This document shows positions 45,404 to 52,669 of a DNA stretch of 64,000 bases, in pieces. Numbering within the stretch: the stretch's first letter is position 1; each line of letters opens with the position of its first letter. Under the pieces are notes generated by a model. That model was not told the origin of the DNA and ran no database searches. It saw nothing but the letters and a program-made list of their open reading frames with translations. Location of the stretch: contig NZ_NNRJ01000007.1 in the NCBI RefSeq assembly GCF_002252445.1, positions 1-64,000 on the forward strand, given 5' to 3'. The translations under genes were made by a program, and so were the position numbers. The DNA is from Brucella thiophenivorans (GTDB lineage: Bacteria; Pseudomonadota; Alphaproteobacteria; Rhizobiales; Rhizobiaceae).

Positions 45404-46573
45404 TCAGTTACCCCCGCTATTCGTCGTTGCATCGGCAGCACCGGGACGCGGCTGCTGGCGCATAAGTTCGCTTAAGGGAAGGTATGGAACAACATCCTTA
45501 CCCGCTTCCACGATAACCTTCTTGGTGCCAGCCAGCACTTCTTCCATCGTTTCGAGGAACAGACGGTTACGCGTTACTTCCGGCGCATTCTTATATTCGT
45601 TTACAATCGAACTGAAGCGCTGCGCTTCACCCGTTGCATCCTGAACAACACTGTTTTTGTAAGCGGCGGCTTCTTCACGAAGCTGTGCCGCCTGACCGCG
45701 TGCCTGACCTAGGCGCTGGTTGGAATACTGATTGGATTCTTCAACAAAACGATCTTCGTCCTGTTCGGCACGCTGCACTTCATCAAACGCATCAGCCACT
45801 TCAGCAGGCGGCGCAGCGTCTTCGATGGAAACCGCATTGACCTGAATACCAGTATTATAACGATCAAGTGTTGCCTGAATAATTTCGCGAACGCTCTGCG
45901 CGATCTCAGCACGGTTGTCACGGAAAACGTCCTGTGCCGGACGACGACCGACGATTTCACGGATCGCACTTTCTGAGACCTGCTGCACCATCGCATCTGG
46001 GCTATCGACGTTGAACAAATAAGCACGCGGATCGGAGACGCGATAAAGCACCGAGAACTGAACATTGACAATGTTCTGATCGCCGGTCAGCATCAGGCCC
46101 TGCGTACCAGTACGCGAACCCTGCGCACCAATATTGATCTGCTTTTCAACGATCTGAGCTTTTTCAACAGTCTCAACCGGCCAGAAAAGGAAATGCAGGC
46201 CAGGCTCGGAAACTTCAGCTTTCGGCTTACCAAAAACGAGTTCTACCGCGAGCTCATCTGGCTGAACGGTATAAACGGACTGAAAAAGCCAGAAACCAAC
46301 AATGGCAGCACCAATCAGAAAGTAGAACGGGCGGTTGCTGTTGCCTTTTCCACCGCCGCCACCGCTGCCGGGGAAAACTTTTTTCAGGCGATCCTGGCCC
46401 TTACGAAGAATATCTTCGAGATCAGGCGGCGTGTTTGGTCCGCCACCGCGCGGACCCTTTGGTCCCTGACCCCATGGCCCGCCGTTGCCGCCATTATTAT
46501 TGTTATTGCCGTTATTATTATCGCCGCCGCCACCCCATGGGCCACCGCCGCCGTTCTGATTACTCCAGGGCAT
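45404..46573 (-). CDS. hflK: HflK, SPFH-domain membrane protein
   Basis: 389 residues from the ATG at 46573, with GAGAGG upstream. The N-terminal 75 residues are very rich in Gly, Asn and Pro, with runs of Asn, and are cytosolic. A membrane segment lies at about 85-102, followed by the SPFH domain (VQPDELAVELVFGKP, QFSVLYRVSDPRAYLFN) and a helical region (LREEAAAYKN). It is the partner of HflC in the FtsH-associated complex. It follows folA by about 120 bp. Confidence 0.95.
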   Translation of the reverse strand: MPWSNQNGGGGPWGGGGDNNNGNNNNNGGNGGPWGQGPKGPRGGGPNTPPDLEDILRKGQDRLKKVFPGSGGGGGKGNSNRPFYFLIGAAIVGFWLFQSVYTVQPDELAVELVFGKPKAEVSEPGLHFLFWPVETVEKAQIVEKQINIGAQGSRTGTQGLMLTGDQNIVNVQFSVLYRVSDPRAYLFNVDSPDAMVQQVSESAIREIVGRRPAQDVFRDNRAEIAQSVREIIQATLDRYNTGIQVNAVSIEDAAPPAEVADAFDEVQRAEQDEDRFVEESNQYSNQRLGQARGQAAQLREEAAAYKNSVVQDATGEAQRFSSIVNEYKNAPEVTRNRLFLETMEEVLAGTKKVIVEAGKDVVPYLPLSELMRQQPRPGAADATTNSGGN

Positions 46574-46696
46574 CCTCACCTCTCGTCCGGGACACGGGAA
46601 AGCGAGTGCCAACTCCCGTCATCAACTAATGTTACCGTTTTATAGGCATCGCGAGGCCCGCTTTCAACGTGAAGCGACAATTTTCCTGCTTTATAA

Positions 46697-47221
46697 TTAC
46701 GCAATGCGTCTTTCGTACTGAATATAGCGTGTCGGATGGCTGTCTTTTTCGCCTTGCGGCACATCTTCACTCGAAATGGCCCGCCAGATTTGCGAATCGA
46801 TTGCAGGAAAATAAGTATCGCCATCAATGGTCGCGAGAACCCGTGTCAAATGCACTTTGTCGGCTAAGGGTAACGCCTGCGCGTAGATATTACCGCCTCC
46901 AATAATGCAAACTTCATAAACGCCAAGCTCTGTTGCGAGCCTGCTCCCGAGCGCGATTGCATCCTCCAGCGCGCCAACTATCTGCGCGCCTTCCGCTACA
47001 AACGCACCATCGCGCGTGATCACGATATTCGGGCGCCCCGGCAAAGGACGACCGATGGATTCCCATGTCTTGCGTCCCATAATAACAGGCTTGCCCAATG
47101 TCAGCGCTTTGAAGCGCTTGAGATCAGTCGAAAGCTTCCATGGCATATCATTGTCACGGCCAATAACGCCGTTTTCAGACGCAGCGACAACAATCGATAA
47201 TGTAGGCTTCTTATCAAGCAT
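46697..47221 (-). CDS. folA: Dihydrofolate reductase
   Basis: 174 residues. It has the substrate and Met20-loop region SIVVAASENGVIGRDNDMPWKLSTDL, quoted in part as GVIGRDNDMPWKL, then KPVIMGRKTWESIGRPLPGRPN (NADPH contacts) and VCIIGGGNIYAQALP. It regenerates tetrahydrofolate consumed by ThyA. The start is three bases beyond the thyA stop codon, a common thyA-folA arrangement. Confidence 0.97.
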   Translation of the reverse strand: MLDKKPTLSIVVAASENGVIGRDNDMPWKLSTDLKRFKALTLGKPVIMGRKTWESIGRPLPGRPNIVITRDGAFVAEGAQIVGALEDAIALGSRLATELGVYEVCIIGGGNIYAQALPLADKVHLTRVLATIDGDTYFPAIDSQIWRAISSEDVPQGEKDSHPTRYIQYERRIA

Positions 47222-47224
47222 GTC

Positions 47225-48019
47225 TTATACCGCAATCGGTGCTTTGATTGTCGGATCGGCTTCATAACCGACCAGCTCAAAATCCTCAAAGCGGAATGCG
47301 AACAGATCCTTCACATCGGGATTTATGCGCATGACAGGCAATGGTTTTGGCGTGCGGGTTAGTTGCAGACGCGCCTGCTCGAAATGATTGGAGTAGATAT
47401 GAGCATCACCGAGCGTGTGAACGAAATCGCCCGGCTCAAGCCCCGCAACCTGCGCAATCATCATCGTCAAAAGTGCATAAGACGCGATATTGAACGGGAC
47501 ACCCAAAAATATATCCGCCGAGCGCTGATAGAGCTGGCAGGAGAGCTTGCCATCCGCGACATAGAACTGAAACAGGCAATGGCATGGCGGCAAGGCCATT
47601 TCATCGACCAGCGCGGGGTTCCATGCCGAAACGATCAAACGTCTTGAATTAGGATTTTCGCGCAACATCTTCAAAAGATTCGCGATCTGGTCGATATGAC
47701 GACCATCAGGCGCTGGCCATGAGCGCCACTGGTAGCCGTAGACAGGACCAAGATCACCATTCTCATCCGCCCATTCATCCCAGATCGAAACGCCATTTTC
47801 CTTCAAATAAGCGATATTGGTATCGCCTTTGAGAAACCACAGCAGTTCATGAATGATAGAGCGCAGATGCAGCTTCTTGGTGGTCAGAACCGGAAAGCCT
47901 TCCGCCAGATCGAACCGCATCTGATAGCCGAACACCGAACGCGTACCTGTTCCGGTGCGGTCGCCACGGTCAGAGCCATTGTCGAGCACATGCTGGAGAA
48001 GGTCGAGATAGGTGCGCAT
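47225..48019 (-). CDS. thyA: Thymidylate synthase ThyA
   Basis: 264 residues. The phosphate-binding Arg is in [32 protein letters not shown] follows, the catalytic Cys is in [12 protein letters not shown] and the dUMP-binding stretch is [20 protein letters not shown]. It methylates dUMP to dTMP and releases dihydrofolate for FolA. It is the first gene of a possible thyA-folA-hflK-hflC-DUF2065-htrA unit. A palindromic repeat lies in its upstream region. Confidence 0.97.
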   Translation of the reverse strand: MRTYLDLLQHVLDNGSDRGDRTGTGTRSVFGYQMRFDLAEGFPVLTTKKLHLRSIIHELLWFLKGDTNIAYLKENGVSIWDEWADENGDLGPVYGYQWRSWPAPDGRHIDQIANLLKMLRENPNSRRLIVSAWNPALVDEMALPPCHCLFQFYVADGKLSCQLYQRSADIFLGVPFNIASYALLTMMIAQVAGLEPGDFVHTLGDAHIYSNHFEQARLQLTRTPKPLPVMRINPDVKDLFAFRFEDFELVGYEADPTIKAPIAV

Positions 48020-48055
48020 AGAGATACTTTCGAGTCGATTCGTCTTAACTCAATA

Positions 48056-48120
48056 TAGAGCATTTCCAGCAAAAGTGCGCAGCGGTTTTGCGTAGGATAA
48101 TGCGTAAAAACAATGAGATA
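48056..48120. repeat. Intergenic repeat, copy C (GAGCATTTCCAGCAAAAGTGCG type)
   Basis: Begins TAGAGCATTTCCAGCAAAAG and continues with TGCG...TTTTGCGTAGGATAATGCG. The same block occurs at 58719. It sits 37 bp upstream of thyA, where the promoter should be. Confidence 0.75.
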
Positions 48121-48161
48121 GGCAGGCTCAATTCAAAAAGGGAGCCGCTACAAGCAAAAAT

Positions 48162-48182
48162 CCCGGCGTTATGACACCGGGG
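48162..48182 (-). terminator. Terminator of the DUF2853 gene
   Basis: An 8-bp stem CCCGGCGT / ACACCGGG with one mismatch; on the minus strand ATTTTTG follows. It lies 27 bp after the stop codon. Confidence 0.75.
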
Positions 48183-48208
48183 TTTTCAATCTCATATGTG
48201 GACGACGA

Positions 48209-48520
48209 TCAGAGATCGCCGAGTTTACCAAGCTGCTTTGCAACCAGATAATAGAAGGTTACGCGGTGCTTGTTGCGGTCGCCCTTCATGACTTCTGCGA
48301 CGTGGTCAACGACTTCGACAGCCTTGGCCTCATCAGCAACGCCGAGTTTCTTATGCACCCAGCTATCGCGAACGCGTTTCAATTCTTCAGGATCTGTGAC
48401 CGAAACAAGAGAGGAATCGCGATTGCGCAGTGCAATACCGAGATGCTTTACGATCTTGTCGACAATTGCTTCATCAGCGCCAGCATCATAACGACGGACA
48501 TCCGCGAGATATTCACTCAT
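48209..48520 (-). CDS. DUF2853 family protein
   Basis: 103 residues of a small soluble helical protein. It has the family pattern VDKIVKHLGIALRNRDSSLV, then SDPEEL-like text (TDPEELKRVRDSWVHKKLG), and a C-terminal RNKHRVTFYYLVAKQLGKL. The function is unknown. The gene has its own terminator and stands alone between thyA and ssrA. Confidence 0.87.
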   Translation of the reverse strand: MSEYLADVRRYDAGADEAIVDKIVKHLGIALRNRDSSLVSVTDPEELKRVRDSWVHKKLGVADEAKAVEVVDHVAEVMKGDRNKHRVTFYYLVAKQLGKLGDL

Positions 48521-48740
48521 ATATCCACTCTCCTTCGATTAGGTATTTGCCCCGTTTAAACCTCAGCGCACCCGGACAGCTTTTCTCACCACCCAGCCTG
48601 CACCGAAAGTATTGTGAGGATTGACCAGCCTGCGCTGACTGTCAATAAAAATGAACGCAAAACGCGAAGCGTGCCTGTAAACAACAACCTGCTAAATCAC
48701 ATTTCACCTCTTCCAATCGGAAAGAAGGACGCCTATATAA

Positions 48741-49077
48741 GGCATGTCAGCGCAAGCTGACTATGGTGATAAACGGACGATGTAATAAACCTATTGGACC
48801 CGGGGGCGGTACCCGGCGCCTCCACCACAACGCAAGAAGCATTTAAAGCGAGTTGCGCTGCGGCGGGGGCGAAATAGGATCGACAAGGGTGTAAAGATCG
48901 CTCTTTTGCTCGGCATGATACCACCGTTATCGGGTCACAAGTGTAGTTGCAAATGACAACAACGCTAAGGGTTATGCTCTCGCTGCCTAATGGCGGTGCG
49001 GGAAATCCGACCTAAGTCCTTAGGGTTAGCACCTTAAGGCGGGGTTCGGAGGCACCTGGCAACAGAAGCCTCCACTT
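48741..49077 (+). ncRNA. ssrA: Circularly permuted two-piece tmRNA
   Basis: The acceptor piece comes first: T-arm GGACCCGGGGGCGGTACCC, then GGCGCCTCCACCA with encoded CCA ending at 48827. An intervening segment (48828-48864) is removed during maturation. The coding piece starts with GGGGGCG (48865), which pairs perfectly with CGCCTCC of the acceptor. The tag reading frame is 48949-48990, ANDNNAKGYALAA and a TAA stop. The hairpin at 49048-49073 closes the gene. It rescues stalled ribosomes and tags the nascent protein for ClpXP. The 5' end is approximate. Confidence 0.96.
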
Positions 49078-49080
49078 TTC
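49048..49080 (+). terminator. ssrA terminator
   Basis: A stem GGAGGC / GCCTCC followed by ACTTTTCCCTT at the end of the tmRNA coding piece. The convergent exporter gene stops at 49084, directly behind it. Confidence 0.65.
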
Positions 49081-49083
49081 CCT

Positions 49084-50322
49084 TCATCGCATCACGACGA
49101 CTTCCGATTCGGGTTGCGTTTTGCGTGCGAATAAAATCAGCGTCAGCAAGAGCGCCATAAGCGCACAAATCGCAATACCTCCGATCATTGGCAGTGCCGA
49201 TCCGTCAAAAAACGCGCCGGTAATACCAATCGCGATGCCGCCGATTACAAAATGCAGCGTTCCCAGAAGTGCCGATGCAGTTCCGGCAATTTCACCGTGA
49301 TCTTCCAGCGCCAACACAGCGGTTGTCGGAATCACCAAACCAAGAAAGCCATAGCCGACAAACAGGAAGCTCGCGATCAACCATAGCGAATTATGCCCCA
49401 TCAGAACCGCCACAAACATGGCAAGCATGATGGCTGCAAAGCCCAAAACCGCAACGCGCATGACGCGCCGCAATCCATAGCGCGATCCAAGCCAGCCATT
49501 GAGCTGTGATACGCTAAAGAAAGACACCGCATTCACCGAAAACGCTATCGCATACTGACTCGGTGTCAGGCCGTAATGCTCAATCAGAATGAATGACGAA
49601 TTGGCCAGATAAACGAAGAACGACGCGATGCCGAAGCCGCCAATACAAGCCAGCCCCATGAAGTAACGGTCCTTGAGCAAACGACCATAACCGCGCAATG
49701 CACTGCTGATATTACTCTCCAAACGCGCCTCAGCCCCTCTCGTCTCCTGAAGCGAAGTTGCAATCAACACGATACCGACAATTGCAGCGACCAGTACCGC
49801 CCAGAACACACCACGCCAGCCAAAGAAATCAATCAACACCGAGCCGCTCAATGGTGCAAGAATTGGCGAAATCGAGAAAACCAGCATTAAAAGCGACATG
49901 AGCCGTGCAGCATCCACGCCCGTGTGAAGATCGCGCACGATCGCACGCGGAATAACGGAACTTGCCGCAGCACCCAATCCCTGAATGAAACGAAACAGCA
50001 CCAGAATGTCGATATTTGTGGCCAGAGCAGAACCAATGCTGCCAACCGCAAACAGGATAAGTCCGCCATAAAGCGGGAGCTTACGACCAACCATGTCCGA
50101 GAGCGGGCCGCAAAAAAGCTGAGCAAGCGCTAAAGCAATGAAAAATGCCAGCAGGCTCATCTGCACCGCACCTGTTTCTGCATGCAGATCGGTTGCAATT
50201 GTTGGCAAAGCGGGCAGATACATATCAATGGCAAACGGGCCAATAGCCGACAAAAGTCCAAGAATAATTGCGTTGCGCACGAGACCTGAAGTCATAGAGC
50301 CTGAACGGGAGCCTGAACTCAT
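49084..50322 (-). CDS. Bcr/CflA-type multidrug efflux MFS transporter
   Basis: 412 residues with 12 predicted helices. The N-terminal IGPFAIDMYLPALPTIATDL and motif A region PLSDMVGRKLPLYGGLILF match the Bcr/CflA branch, as does RFIQGLGAAASSVIPRAIVRDL (motif C-like). It should export drugs such as bicyclomycin or chloramphenicol, or natural metabolites, with protons. A TetR gene diverges from it 300 bp away. A second Met at residue 10 is a possible start. Confidence 0.92.
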   Translation of the reverse strand: MSSGSRSGSMTSGLVRNAIILGLLSAIGPFAIDMYLPALPTIATDLHAETGAVQMSLLAFFIALALAQLFCGPLSDMVGRKLPLYGGLILFAVGSIGSALATNIDILVLFRFIQGLGAAASSVIPRAIVRDLHTGVDAARLMSLLMLVFSISPILAPLSGSVLIDFFGWRGVFWAVLVAAIVGIVLIATSLQETRGAEARLESNISSALRGYGRLLKDRYFMGLACIGGFGIASFFVYLANSSFILIEHYGLTPSQYAIAFSVNAVSFFSVSQLNGWLGSRYGLRRVMRVAVLGFAAIMLAMFVAVLMGHNSLWLIASFLFVGYGFLGLVIPTTAVLALEDHGEIAGTASALLGTLHFVIGGIAIGITGAFFDGSALPMIGGIAICALMALLLTLILFARKTQPESEVVVMR

Positions 50323-50625
50323 TGGGGGAGTACTTTCATCAATGTTTCGTGAGTCGCCTTTTACGATTTCAGATCCATTCGGCCCGCGGCATCACTTGGG
50401 AGGATGAAAAGCCATGGGTCTAAATATCGCAAAAGAAGTTCTATCCACATGTAAATGCTACATATTTTCTACTACTCCGCGATGTTTCAGGTCCCCCACC
50501 TAATATCGCAGCCTTTGAAAATGGTGTAACAGCCCTCATAATGGACAGGCAGTCAAAACTGATTTGACACAAGTGTAAAATTAGACACCATTGTCCAAAC
50601 CGTCAAGCCATCTTATGTTGTGGAT
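50323..50625. promoter_or_regulatory. Divergent control region between MFS exporter and TetR genes
   Basis: About 300 bp without a gene. It contains two short inverted repeats, ACAC-AA-GTGT at 50567-50576 and GACA-CCAT-TGTC at 50584-50595, close to the TetR start. They are candidate operators for the TetR protein over both promoters. They are short, so their significance is uncertain. Confidence 0.4.
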
Positions 50626-51324
50626 ATGAAACCTACTGACATTCTCGATATAGCCGTTTTATCGGACAGAAGTGCCACCCTTTCCAAAGGGGCAAATCCC
50701 GCATCTGTGAAACCCGGGCAATGCATGAAGCGCGACTTCATTCTTTGCGCAGCAGCGCGCGTTTTTTATCGCGACGGCTTTCAAGGCGCGAGTATCGATC
50801 TGATTGCCAGTGAAGCAGGCGTTTCCCGTCAGACAATCTATAATCATTATCGCGACAAGGAAGCTTTGCTTGCAGCTGTCGTAGACGATGCATTCGACCG
50901 AATGACATCAAGCCTTTTCGCCGTGCTCGCGACCTTCCCGCAATCGGGCGGAAATCTTGAAGCAGACCTGATCGCTTTTTCGATTCGCATGAGCCGTAAC
51001 TGTGTCCATGATTCGTCCACGGTGTTCCTGCGCAAGCTGTTCCAGTCCGACGAGGATGCCCTTCCGCTGCATGGAAATGTCTGTGGCAACAAGGGACCTG
51101 CACAAGCAGTGCCCGCGATTGCGGCACATCTGGCACGCCTCGCGCTTGCTGGCGAGCTGAACATAGAAGACCCTGACCTGGCGGCACGTCACTATTTGGC
51201 GCTGATCAACGCCGATATTCATTATCACCTTCTGACCGGTCAGACTGTCGATGAATCGATCATCGAGAAAAGCTCCATCAATGGTGTGCGGACGTTTCTG
51301 ATGGCTTTTGGTAAAAGCCGGTAG
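50626..51324 (+). CDS. TetR-family regulator, probable repressor of the adjacent exporter
   Basis: 232 residues from the ATG at 50626 (a GTG two codons upstream is an alternative). The DNA-binding domain lies at about 33-80 (FILCAAARVFYRDGFQGASIDLIASEAGVSRQTIYNHYRDKEALL, quoted in part as GASIDLIASEAGVSRQTIYN). The C-terminal domain resembles AcrR-type ligand domains. Its position divergent to a drug exporter is the classic repressor arrangement; this is inferred from context. Confidence 0.9.
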   Translation: MKPTDILDIAVLSDRSATLSKGANPASVKPGQCMKRDFILCAAARVFYRDGFQGASIDLIASEAGVSRQTIYNHYRDKEALLAAVVDDAFDRMTSSLFAVLATFPQSGGNLEADLIAFSIRMSRNCVHDSSTVFLRKLFQSDEDALPLHGNVCGNKGPAQAVPAIAAHLARLALAGELNIEDPDLAARHYLALINADIHYHLLTGQTVDESIIEKSSINGVRTFLMAFGKSR

Positions 51325-51470
51325 TTCGCATTAATCTTGCGCCAGAATTCGCGCACCAATTGTCTTCAAAATGCAACCCGCGCTAGGGTTGAGCGTTTTC
51401 CTGATATAATTTTCAATTCCCTTGAGAACAAACTTGACATCAACCTGCGAATCCGTGGGATAAGCAACTT

Positions 51471-52055
51471 ATGGTACAGGACCTGATCCGTTATGATATT
51501 TTAGCTCAGGAAGCCCTACGCGGCGTCATTCGCAAGGTTCTTGCGGAAGTGGCGACGACTGGCCTGCCTGGAAACCACCACTTCTTCATCACGTTCCTGA
51601 CGGGAGCGCCTGGTGTAAGAATCTCATCGCGCCTCAAGGAGAAATATCCTGAGCAGATGACTGTGGTATTGCAGCACCAGTACTGGGATATGCTGGTCAC
51701 AGACCAACTGTTCGAAATTGGTCTGTCCTTTGGCGACGTTCCTGAAAAGCTGACAATCCCCTTCTCTGCCATTCGCGGCTTCTACGATCCATCGGTGAAT
51801 TTCGAACTCGAATTCGATGTTTCCGTGGTCCAGCCAGCGAGTGACAATGATGAAGGTGGCAATATTTCTTCGATAGAGTTGATTTCTTCCGACGAAGCAC
51901 CCGCAAAGCCGCAGAAGCCAAAATCCAAGCCACGCAAAACTGCCGCTGAAAAAGAAGAGGCTGCTGCCAAGGACAAAGACGCAACAGATGGCGACGACGA
52001 AGACCCAAAGCCGTCTGCCGATGTCGTGTCGCTCGATTCATTCCGCAAAAAGTAA
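51471..52055 (+). CDS. sspB: SspB-family ClpXP adaptor
   Basis: 194 residues. The substrate-binding fold spans about 1-120: LIRYDILAQEALRGVIRKVL, HHFFITFLTGAPGVRIS and LQHQYWDMLVTDQLFEIGLSF, typical of alphaproteobacterial SspB (DUF1321). A disordered acidic and Lys-rich linker follows (about 125-180) and ends in VVSLDSFRKK, the ClpX-binding tail. It tethers tmRNA-tagged proteins to ClpXP. The ssrA gene is only 2.4 kb away. Confidence 0.93.
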   Translation: MVQDLIRYDILAQEALRGVIRKVLAEVATTGLPGNHHFFITFLTGAPGVRISSRLKEKYPEQMTVVLQHQYWDMLVTDQLFEIGLSFGDVPEKLTIPFSAIRGFYDPSVNFELEFDVSVVQPASDNDEGGNISSIELISSDEAPAKPQKPKSKPRKTAAEKEEAAAKDKDATDGDDEDPKPSADVVSLDSFRKK

Positions 52056-52058
52056 AGC

Positions 52059-52145
52059 ATGTTGCGGAAAAGTAGGGACCGACTTCGCAGGGAAATCAGT
52101 CCACAGGACTGATTTCTGATCCCGCTATGATCCGATAACGACATG
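52059..52145. repeat. Intergenic palindromic repeat downstream of sspB
   Basis: AGCATGTTGCGGAAAAGT...CGATAACGACATGCGT encloses an inner stem AATCAGTCC / GGACTGATT. This is another variant of the Rhizobiales intergenic repeat group, with arms like those at 6967-7012. Confidence 0.7.
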
Positions 52146-52238
52146 CGTAAAACAAAGAATTAAAGCGAACGGCTCTCGTTCACCTCTTCTCTGCAATTTG
52201 AAATCGCCGCATTGATTTAAACACGACGGTAGGTGTTC

Positions 52239-52439
52239 ATGAGCGAGATCGTCAATCTGCGCCAGTTCAAAAAGAACAAAGCGCGCGCGTCTAAGGAAAA
52301 ACAGGCCGGGGAAAACCGCGTCTTTTTTGGTCGCACCAAAGCCGAAAAGAATTTTGCGCGGGAAGAAGCCCGCAAGTCTGAGAATTTCCTCGTAAACAAC
52401 AAGCTCGAACCAAGCGACAAGCCGGACGATGCGACGTGA
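52239..52439 (+). CDS. DUF4169 family protein
   Basis: 66 residues from the ATG at 52239. A very basic N-terminal half begins EIVNLRQFKKNKARASKE, and RTKAEKNFAREEARK follows; this is the DUF4169 pattern in alphaproteobacteria. Function unknown. Its stop codon overlaps the GTG start of the next gene by 4 bp (GTGA), so the two are coupled. Confidence 0.88.
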   Translation: MSEIVNLRQFKKNKARASKEKQAGENRVFFGRTKAEKNFAREEARKSENFLVNNKLEPSDKPDDAT

Positions 52440-52669
52440 GCCCGTCAGTGCGTCTCCGCAAACGCTCTGTGAGCATTCGTGGCCATGCTACCAGCTACAC
52501 GCTTGAAGAACCGTTCTTCGAAATCCTTGAGGAAATTGCGCAGCAACGACAATTGTCCGTCGCAGCACTCATAGCTGAAATCGACGGGCAGCGCGACCGC
52601 ACCATCAATCTTTCATCCGCCTTACGCCTCGGCGTACTCGACTGGCTGAAATCGAAGATTAAAGCTTAG
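52436..52669 (+). CDS. Ribbon-helix-helix domain protein
   Basis: 77 residues from a GTG that overlaps the preceding stop codon. It has the RHH_4-type pattern: a strand RKRSVSIRGHATSYTLEEPF followed by helices FEILEEIAQQRQLSVAALIAEI and SSALRLGVLDWLK. It probably binds DNA as a dimer. The 3' end overlaps that of the convergent AsmA gene by 11 bp. Confidence 0.87.
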   Translation: MSPSVRLRKRSVSIRGHATSYTLEEPFFEILEEIAQQRQLSVAALIAEIDGQRDRTINLSSALRLGVLDWLKSKIKA

